From assembly GCF_000485595.1 (NCBI RefSeq), contig NW_014577534.1:360407-388528 (forward strand): a stretch of 28,122 nucleotides of DNA, in the 5' to 3' direction. The notes under the pieces were generated by a model. That model was not told the DNA's origin. It did not search any database and saw only the letters and a list, made by a program, of their open reading frames with translations. This DNA is from Priapulus caudatus (lineage: Eukaryota; Priapulida; Priapulimorpha; Priapulimorphida; Priapulidae). A program made the position numbers and the translations under genes. The number at the start of each line of letters is the position of its first letter. Position 1 is the stretch's first letter. This document shows positions 1 to 9,600 of this stretch, one piece after another.

Positions 1-229
1 CGCGACCGCGGGGATGTTAAAGTATGAAGCGCTGTCCGCAGTGGAGACATGTGCCAAATTCGAGGGCATATTATATATATATATATATTCGGTGGGGGTA
101 TATATAAACCCGGCGCGGCGACCATTGATCAATTTCGCGTCTTTACGAGAGAAATTTGCGTATTTCCTCATCGTGCCGAATCCTGGGGTCACGCACGAGA
201 TGGTACACGTGCTACGAACGTGTTCTACG

Positions 230-812
230 GACTTACTACACTTACTTACTATACTTTAATACTTACTAGTTACTATACTTACTTACTATACTTTAATACT
301 TTCTATACTACACTTACTTACTATACTTTAATACTTACTAGTTACTATACTTACTTACTATACTTTAATACTTTCTATACTTACTACACTTACTACACTT
401 ACTATACTTACTTACTATACTTTAATACTTACTATACTTACTTACTATACTTTAATACTTACTACACTTACTATACTTACTTACTATACTTTAATACTTA
501 CTATACTTACTTACTATACTTACTTACTATACTTTAATACTTACTATACTTACTTACTATACTTTAATACTTACTATACTTACTTACTATACTTTCTTAG
601 TCTTACTATACTTTAATACTTACTATACTTACTTACTATACTTTAATACTTACTATACTTTAATACTTACTATACTTACTTACTATACTTTAATTATACT
701 TACTATACTTACTTAATATGCTTAAGTTACTTACTATACTTACATACTATGCTTACTTACTATACTTACCTAATATACTTACTTACTATACCTACTTACT
801 ATACTAGATCGA
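230..812. repeat. Minisatellite of CTTACTATA-type units, 30-bp period
   Basis: Tandem array built from the words CTTA, CTAT and ACTT. The marker ACTTTAAT recurs every 30 bases in the cleanest part (for example 531, 561, then CTTTAAT at 611 and 641), so the higher-order unit is about 30 bp with a 4-bp substructure. It degenerates toward its 3' end (about 700-812), where the marker is lost. It lacks stop codons in one frame for about 160 codons only because of composition. It lies 1.8 kb upstream of the CCDC81 start codon. Confidence 0.9.
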
Positions 813-1440
813 CACTAGTTACTGATACTGATATATATATATATTATATAGAATAGATATTAGATATATATAATATATACTCACCGAGAAACAGACGTCC
901 CACGACTACAATAAATCGATAATCGATGAGTGCGGTGTCGTACGTGTCAGCGTGAAATCGATATCATCTTGATATGCGTTTAATAACGTACAATAAATAA
1001 CAGCTACACATGGTGTCGTTATTATATTAAGAGCCACACGTCATTAAAAAATCAATTTAACGCACGGCGCAGAGAGAGCTTTGCCCCGTAATATCGTAAT
1101 CCCGCGTATAGCCGTAAACCCAGGGGGGCTTTCACGGTGCCTTCAGCCGCGTAGTATTATAGGTTCGGCAAGCCGTGGACTTTGTACTGCGGCCTGCGGC
1201 TGCATACACAGCGGCCCTTCGTACCTCGTCTATCTCTCCTAATACTTCCGGGGTCGAAATAAGCGATGGTCCGATGGTCCGGGGCCATCAAATAATCAGG
1301 AGGACAATCAGATTTTCAAAGTCAATGGTCCGCCGGACCATTGGATATTTTGGTCCCAGTTTACGGTAATTTTCTTTGAAGTTTCCACGTTTCCATATAC
1401 TATTAAAGTGAATAAACAATTACTGGCACAGTCAAATTCG
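813..1440. other. Intergenic, AT-rich, no gene seen
   Basis: Begins with an AT dinucleotide-like stretch (about 827-880). The rest is unique-looking sequence without a convincing ORF or exon. A short palindrome at 1323-1343 has 9-base arms (CAATGGTCC and GGACCATTG) around GCC. Confidence 0.5.
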
Positions 1441-1454
1441 TGGGCGGAGTCATC

Positions 1455-1468
1455 GTTGCCATGGTAAC
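1455..1468. promoter_or_regulatory. Candidate RFX X-box (copy 1)
   Basis: GTTGCCATGGTAAC is a near-perfect inverted repeat that fits the RFX-family X-box consensus (GTTNCCATGGNAAC). RFX factors activate cilia and centrosome genes in animals. It lies about 1.1 kb upstream of the CCDC81 ATG. It sits inside a repeated sequence, so function is inference. Confidence 0.55.
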
Positions 1469-1785
1469 AACATTTTTGTGGAAATATTGTAGAACCTGTA
1501 ACTTGTGCTGTTTTTACCCGATTGTCATGGAATTTGGCACACAGGGCCGATATAACATGTCCTATTTATATATATGTATATATATATATATTTGATGACA
1601 ATCATAAATTTAAATATAAATTTAAATACAAATTTTAATACAAATATTTTTTTATTTTTTAATATTTTTTTACAAATATTATTTTTTTATTTTTTTATTT
1701 TTAAATTTAAATTTTAATACAAATATTAATTTCATGACAATCGGGTAAAAAGTGCAGAAGTTACAGGTTCTTGGGCGGAGTCATC

Positions 1786-1799
1786 GTTGCCATGGTAAC
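1786..1799. promoter_or_regulatory. Candidate RFX X-box (copy 2)
   Basis: Second exact copy of GTTGCCATGGTAAC, in the downstream direct repeat, about 0.8 kb before the CCDC81 start codon. Two intact copies in a repeat that has otherwise diverged slightly is compatible with constraint but also with a recent duplication. Confidence 0.55.
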
Positions 1800-1820
1800 A
1801 ACATTTTTTGTCGAAATATT

Positions 1821-2591
1821 CTGATAGGTGTCTTCGCTTTACGATAACGCATCTTCATTCAAAATTTGAAGATGATCCGAGAAGAACTGCAGCCGGTAGA
1901 GCGCTCACAAGGAAATCTCTGCGGCGGCGGCGGCGGCGGCGCGACGATGCCAAATCCATAGTATCCCCACGAACTTCGTTCGGGGGATACAATAATACCA
2001 GGAGATAATAGTCCTAGTTCATTACATGATCATGTACCGACGGCGACGGCAAAGCCGAAGGCGAACACAGACTCACAGTCACATTCTTTTTCATAGAGAA
2101 AAAATCTTGATAGATGCAATAGATTGTTGAGCAGTTAAAATTAAAATGTTGTGAGTGATACTACAAAACAGCGCAATACAACATGAAGAAAAAATATATA
2201 AAAAGCGACAGATTCTAATTCTGTACAAGTATTAGTAAAGTGATTAGGGTACACTTTAAAATCATTTCAACACTCATACGTAGTCATGCGCACGCACGCA
2301 CTCACTCTCGTACAAACCTACACCAATATAACTATACACATTCACACACGTTACACCATATTCACACCTATGCACACATGCGCTGCTCAAGGCACTTTTA
2401 CTTTTAGTGCAATTACTCAATTATATAGTACTATTACTCAAAGTCATGGTTGATTACTGATGTTACTAACTCATAGTCATATTAATAATACTATGTGTTA
2501 CTAATACTAATAGTATGTACTAACTAAATAATCTGTTTGTTTATTTTTTAGTTGCGTATATGTTAAGAGTTTTCACCACCCCATAGTAATA
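1821..2591. other. Upstream region of the CCDC81 gene
   Basis: Holds a GCG/GGC trinucleotide run (about 1919-1941), a stem-loop at 1961-1990 with GTATCCCC and GGGGATAC ends, and an A/C-rich stretch (about 2280-2395). A pyrimidine-rich AG at about 2540-2551 could be the 3' splice site of a 5'-UTR intron just before the first coding exon. No TATA box can be assigned with confidence and the transcription start is not visible. Confidence 0.4.
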
Positions 2592-2673
2592 ATGGGGGAG
2601 ACTATGAAAAACATACTAACTGAGCTGAGGACCAAACGATTTGTGGCTGTTTTCCCATTGCTGACTGATGAAG
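2592..2673 (+). CDS. CCDC81: CCDC81 exon 1 (start codon)
   Basis: Encodes MGETMKNILTELRTKRFVAV and seven more residues ending FPLLTDE, then breaks after the first base of a codon at GAAG|GTGAGG. The FP.L.xED-IW pattern across this junction is typical of CCDC81 N-termini, which supports the pairing with exon 2. A second in-frame ATG lies four codons in (2604). No in-frame stop is seen in the roughly 40 bases before the ATG, so a slightly longer N-terminus is possible. Confidence 0.85.
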
Positions 2674-5600
2674 GTGAGGTGATTTTGTCGACAATATAAC
2701 TGTTGCATTCGCAAAATGCAATGCAAAACTCGAGTTGTCCTATCAAAATGTGAGATTCCATTCTAGCAGTTGCTAAACAAACACTAATAGTAATGCCTAA
2801 AACCGTATGTTTATTTTAAAGTTTGGTTATAACTTGTGCCAGGCATTCCTTGTCAATATCACAGCCTTTGCTGGTCATAATTCATTGCTAGTAATTTGCC
2901 ATTTTTAAGCAAAAGTAGGCAATATTTAATGGTTGTAAAATGTGGTTTACTTATTAAAGGAATAATAGGTCCATTGATTATGCAATGTTGACGAATGCTA
3001 GAGTAACTGGCACCTTGTGTAGTTAATAAGTACATTACCTTATAGCCAAACGCGTATTTGTTTGTCCAATATCACTGCTGGTTACATTACAAACAAGACT
3101 TGAAATCGGTTGTTGATATCAAGAGCGTATTAAGAAGGAGAGCGTACAATGGTGAAATGTAAAAACCATGTTGTAGTTTGCTGTTTCGGTGAAATTAGTA
3201 AACTTTACGAGTTTTATTTTAATAATTCTTTGCTGTATTATTATTAATTTCAGCTGTCCTTCCTTGATAATGTAAAACCAACCGCTTGTTCCTATGATGT
3301 CCCTACGCTGAGATAATGAGCGGTGAAAATCTGGTATTTTTGCCGAAAACCGACTCGAGATAGTAAGGGCTGGCGCCTGTCTCTCGTTTTGTGGACTGTA
3401 TGTTGCTTCCGGATCGCGGGGCTGTGTAGCGCTGACTCGATACGTTTTATTTGTTTGGCAGCGTCCTTCATTCAGCGGAAGTGGCGGTTCATTCAACATG
3501 GCGATAAATAAGCAAGAACGTTTTGTGAGTAATGCTGGCGTCCAATGACTGGAAATGCGAGAAAAGATAGTAGAGAGGAATAAGAAATTGCATTGTCAAT
3601 GAATGACGGAAACACGCGAGGTTCCCGAAAGCTATCGGCCACAAGCGAGAGACGTGCGCAGCCACTACGTATGCTGGGTCGGTTTTTCGGTGAAATACCA
3701 TGATTTTCACCGCTCATTATCTCAGCGTAGAGGGCATCGTAGGGAACAAGCGGTTTTGTTTTTATTAGCAAGGTAGCGACAGCTGATCATAATACGCAAA
3801 GAATCGTCAAAAATAAAACGGGCAAAGTTATTAATGCGACTAATACTCAGCATGGTTTCAGCATTTCACCCGTTGTACGTACCGCTCTTCTTCTTAAATA
3901 CGCTCTGTTGATTATGTATTGGCCCGTATGTTTTGGACGCCAGTATGAAAACGGAGGTGTCAGCGGTTATAGGCGGCGCCGGGCACGGGGCCGGGCGCGC
4001 CCGGGCGCGGGGCCGCGAACCACAGCCATGTGACTAAAGCATGAAATAGAGTAAAACACACGTCTAATCACGGACGCAGCGTGACAGCCGCTGACAAAAA
4101 GTTCCTTATCACGAGCGTCGCAAAATGTTTACGAAATCACTGATGATACATGCGTATACGGCCGATGCATGCGTGGCGAAAATTCCAGTGCACTATAAAT
4201 CCCGTATCGACACCCGCTTTCGGCCGGCAGCGTTGAAACTGTAAACAACCTGCTTTTGGACTGCGTGATTTCATTAACCATTTTTAGTAAACAACAGGAT
4301 ATTGGACAAACCTAATACGCAGTTTGGCTCATAAGGTAATGTACGTTATTAACTACACAAGGTGCCAGTTACTCTAGCATTCGTCAACATTGCATAATCA
4401 ATGGACCTTTTAAGTGTGAAAAATTTCGTGTCTTGTGTTATTGAATACATAATTACAGTATATTCAGGTGTTTACTGTCTTAGTGCAGTGATATATTGCC
4501 ATAATGCGCATTTTGGTTATTTTTATTCTCAAGGTACATTTATTAATGAATAGTATCTCATTTCAGATGTTGTTTTAATTTGGGATGGCGTGTGCAATTT
4601 TATCAGAACACACTTGCACCAACAGAAGGTATAGCTTGAGGTTCAATGATAATGTTAGTTCTGTATCATTTCAAGTTTGTGTGTTTTAATTTTATGTTAC
4701 TTAATTTCACCTTACATCCATACTATAGTAGCAGTTCAACAAGTATTTCAAACATCAATATAGGGCTCAACTTTGATCTCTTGCACATGACAGCTCGTGC
4801 AGTAAAGGGTAAATAGCGATTTAAGTAGATGCTGGCTTTTCCTTGTGGAAAAATTCAAAGAAGGTGGCAGAAAGTAGTCATATGGCACTGATGTCAAGAT
4901 CCAAGGGTTGGTATATATTTGGATCAATATACAGATGGGAAAATGGGGTTGCATCCTCTAATGGGCAGGAGAGGAAATCAAAACACCATTGCAATGACAA
5001 ATGGAAGTGTTTGTATTGGTTTCATATGACATTGAACTGTCGTTGTTAAGAAAATTATGGCAATTTTTATATTTTTCCACAAGGCAAGAAAGAGGTATAA
5101 TATTTGATTTCGAGATACAATGCTGCTTTTATTTCAAATGAACTATTTTTCGGTGATAGCTGTAGTATAGTATTTGATTGAATCTATAACAGTCAGATTA
5201 AATGTTAATATTCTTGTCAATTGTCATACAGGGAGTGCATGTCCCAGGCCTGGGAACATTCTCCTTCACACAAAAGCGGCTGGACGTTGGGCACAATAAA
5301 CATATTCTTCTACAAAGGCCAGTCTTTGTACTAGCAGAAAGATTGACACTTAATCATGGACTGCATTGTGTTAAACAACATGTATCAGGTTAATAGCTAT
5401 ATACTGAATTCATGACATGTAGTTAAAATTTATAGGCTGTTGTCTGTTGGTAAAGTTAGGTTCTATGCCAGTCATTAATATGTGAAGCACTTTTATGGTG
5501 CAAACACTACAATATTGTTACTTCTTTATGTATTGCTACAATGCTTTTGCAATAAGTAAGGTGATTTGTTCATGTATGATGCTTGAATAAGTAAAATGAG

Positions 5601-6534
5601 CTTTCGTCAGTGTCACAGAATGTGATTAAGTATCAGTGCACATATTCAATAGTTGTTCCTTTTTTGTAGGCCGAGTGCCTGTGGTTAAACTTAACTTTGC
5701 CACAATTAGCTCGTCACTGGATTTCAATCGGGACATCATTGAACAGTGTGTCAGAGAAATATTTTCTGCACTTTCTAGGTATGTATATCTATCTATCTAT
5801 CTTTCTTTCTATCTATTCATTTATCTATATATCTATCTATCTGTCTGTCTGTCTGTGTATATCTATCCATATATCTATCTATTAGGGGTGTAACAATTCA
5901 CTGATCCATCAGTGAATCGCGACACAGTGACCCACGATACGATAAGCGATACAAACGATACGGATGTTAAACAGTGAATAAGGCAAGCTAAACTATTTAA
6001 TAAAGCATATATGTAATTCCTTTTTAATTTAATTTTTAATTTATCTTATGAACTACCTCTCAGTATCACGTAAATATCCTCGGCTGTCGTAGAAATCTGG
6101 GTCAATGTATATGGCGTGCTTGTATTGCTGCCAAAATTGTTACCACAAAACAATCAAGAATGCTGATTGACTGGTGCGTGTTGTTATAGCGCACGTACTG
6201 TAGCACTGTGTATGGCGCGCATTTAAGTGAAGCTGTTGATTACAGGTCATGCAGTCTAGAGCACACTGAAAACTTCTCGGTGTGTTTCAGCGATAGAAAT
6301 ATATATATAATAACTGATCATTTACTATGAGCATGGCTTTGACATACTCATAATAATTTGTGTTATAAAAGTATTGGAATACATATTATACCAGTAAAGC
6401 AATATTTAGAGTTTGATCGTTTATGTCGACCGACTCTTTCTGTCTGTGTATCGCGATACGTATCGTATAGTGACCTACGTATCAAGATACGTATCGTATC
6501 GTGATCATAGTGTATCGTTACACCTCTACTATAG

Positions 6535-6576
<42 letters not shown>

Positions 6577-6598
6577 ATCCAGATATCTATCTATATAC

Positions 6599-6631
<33 letters not shown>

Positions 6632-9600
6632 CATTTATCTGTATCTATCTGTTTACGTATATGAGCTATCACTATTACATCTTTTATTTGTTAGGATAAT
6701 GATTTGGGTAAACAATAGGATTATTACCTACTATTTAATCCTGATATTGTATGTATATTATTGATTAATTAAAATGTCTGTTTTTGATATTGATGTTTCC
6801 TGGAGTACATGATATCAGTGCTGATCAATGCCAATGATGATCATTTTGAGAGCATGTACTCCTGATATTACTTTAAATCTTTATATGAAGGTAATAAAGC
6901 ATAATCAGCACAATAGGTGATAAGATTAAGAAGATTTTAATTTAATCACAATTTTTTCAAGGTGTATTGCAGCAGCACAAAGCATAGAATTTACCTTCAC
7001 TGGAATTGGAAAGCTGTACATTTTCGATCTGAAGGTTAAGATGAAGTTTTTCAAAGACTTTATCATGAGCATAGATGTTGTGAATGTAAGTTGCTTGTGA
7101 AATATGATACATAACTTTGTGACAACATGAGTATACGCATTTCTGTAAATGTGGGTGTATTCCAGCAGGTGCTAGTAGTAAAACATCTGTGAAAGCATGT
7201 CATCAAAATTATTTTATGATTTTATATATGTGTGTGTGTGTGTGTGTGCGTGCGTGCGTGCATGTGTATATATTGATATTGGTATCAAATTCAGTTAAAC
7301 ATTGTGTATTAGTTAATAATTCATGATTGCTGATTAGATATATCTACATATATATACATATATGTTAGATATGTTATATCTAATAAGCTCAATTCTTCAC
7401 TGTTACTACTATATCAGTGGAGGTGGTTCCTTATGTTATGACATATGTGTCTGGAAACATCAAGTTTGTTTTATTTTTTTGCGCTGCAGCATGTAAGAGT
7501 TGTTGAATGTGCAGAAGCCTCTCGGGATTGTCTACCTGAGTCTGAAGATTCTGTTGTTGACAGAGATGTAATGGATAAGGAATGCAAGGTTCAGAGAGTT
7601 GACGATAAACGGTGTAGTACTAGCGAACTGCACAGACCTAGGTATATTAATATTATACATTCGCCGATAAAGCCCTGGCCTTAAATCTGTTGCATTGAAC
7701 TCATATATAGTATATAGTTAGAAATCTGGAGAAGTATTAAAGAGCTTGTAGAAAAATTTAGAGTAATCAAGATGTGGCTTAAAGGAATGATGTAGTATAT
7801 AATTATTATTTTGATAGGGGTAATAATTGTCTTTGTTTTCTAATTTTAAATTACAAGTCGGTGTAATATCGTAAAACGGTTTGTATAATTTCTATGAAGC
7901 ATATGCATACACGTTTAAGTTCACACATGCCACATGTCCAAAAAACAGTGCCGCATGGGCTATTACTTTCACTTTGGTTTGCTGAGGTACGTGGTTGGAG
8001 GCTTTGGTGAATACTTGTATTCATGAAAAAACTAACTAGCTAATTAATTCAGTAACTGACTAATTTTAATCTCATTGTAAATTGGTTTATAAATAACTCG
8101 ATACTTTGTTATTTTGTATCTTTAGAATCATTTTAAAATCAGATGTAGACCACATGGAAAATACTGATAGAGACTGTTCAATAGCGCAATCACCTTTACC
8201 AGGACTTTCAAAGGAAACCTCTCATAAACTATCTCCTCCACCTCCAAAATTGGTGAGAATACTTTCACCTGAATCTTCACCAGAGGTGCTTCGCAATATT
8301 GTAACAGGTAATTTTTATTGTGACAAATTAAGTATGGCTCATGTATAATAGATCTATGCAAATATTTAAATGTTTATACTTTTTCGAACAGGCTTACAAA
8401 GCAGTGCAGAGCTAGTGTGTGGGTGCCCTATTAGAGTGGAAAGTTAACTTTGAATAGAAGATTTGTCCACATTGAAAAAAAAGGTTTTAGACATTGTTCT
8501 TGTTATATATAGTAATAGTTGCTATGTGTGGTACGTAGTCATGAAAGCTAAAGATGATATATTGGTCAAATACGTGAGAAATACAGTGAGGAATTGTCGT
8601 GACCTTATGCCTGTAATAAATTGTTCATCGTATTGATTTTAGCCAATGCCCAGACAATAACTATAATTTCCCTTGTGAGAGATAATATGACTGACTAATT
8701 CTCCTAATTGAAAATTGATCGTCTGTGTTGCGCCTGAGATGGACTTTACTGCACTTCAGCAATTACATTATAAATGCCCCTTTAAGGTCAGCCTATAGGC
8801 CGTGTCTGACGGAAAATATTCCGTGAAAGTTTTGCTGTGTATTTCAAAATTACCCATTATATATTAATGACATGCTGGTATAGTGTAGGAGGTATTGACG
8901 TACTCCTGAGCAGATGACCTCATTGCAGCTATGGTGAAGAAACGGACCGATCATCGTAACAATTAATGTGATTGTCATGCAATACTGTCTGTACACGTGT
9001 CAAGTTCAAAGCTGCATTATTTACCACATTTCTAGTGTGTATGTGGCGCCACCTAGTATTATCCATAGCATAGAGAGAGAGAGGTGAAGCTGGCGTATGT
9101 GTGTGTAAGAGAGGGACGGTGAAAGCGAATGATGAAGATAATGTCTTCCAGAACAAGAACCTGGTTGATCTGGCAAACGGTGTGCATCGAGTTTTGGAAT
9201 GTAGTGTCTTGAACTGATGTGTTGCATGCAGTTAGTCACAAGGAAAGAGTGCGTGCTATAAATGGATATCTGGGGCAAAAGCACCTCTGTGATAGACGAA
9301 TTTCATCTTGTGCAATCTCGTGGTGATAATTTCTCTGTTCTAGAAAACGTCCCGTTCTCAGCATCATGGCATAACTAGGCAAAAACAGTGAGCACATCCT
9401 TCTGGAAAGTAATTAGGAAATCTTAATTAACAGTTTTCCGGAGAGGATGATTAAAGTTTCAGTTACGCGAGATATTTGACGGACGCTGACCTACAGGAGG
9501 ATGTGGCAATTCTGCTTCTCCTGCAAACCACCTATTTCGACAGAGAGTGCAATTGGCATGAGATAAAAACTCTACAGACGACAGGCGGAACCGACTTGCA

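Larger units (their letters stand above)
1441..1820. repeat. Composite repeat: direct repeats flanking inverted repeats
   Basis: A roughly 48-bp sequence beginning TGGGCGGAGTCATCG occurs at 1441-1488 and again, in the same orientation, at 1772-1820. Immediately inside these copies are inverted arms, 1491-1529 and 1733-1771, starting AGAACCTGTAACTT. They are nearly identical apart from a few bases near the middle. The core between the arms (about 1560-1730) is very AT-rich with AAATTTAAAT-type repeats. The layout is direct repeat, arm, AT core, inverted arm, direct repeat. This looks like a foldback insertion whose flank was duplicated, or a small composite element. The transposon family cannot be named. 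Confidence 0.75.

Noticed and set aside
49-537. 162-aa ORF rich in YYTYLL
   Set aside because: Translation of the minisatellite.
1808-2008. 66-aa Arg-rich ORF
   Set aside because: The Arg run is a translated GCG repeat and the rest has no coding character.
3499-3525. ATGGCG start with a GTGAGT donor as a first exon of CCDC81
   Set aside because: Leaves in phase 0, while exon 2 needs phase 1, and it lies inside the foldback element. The ATG at 2592 fits in phase and in sequence.
3499-3771. Minus-strand ORFs of 73 and 92 aa in the intron 1 element
   Set aside because: They lie over the palindrome arms and show no transposase motif.
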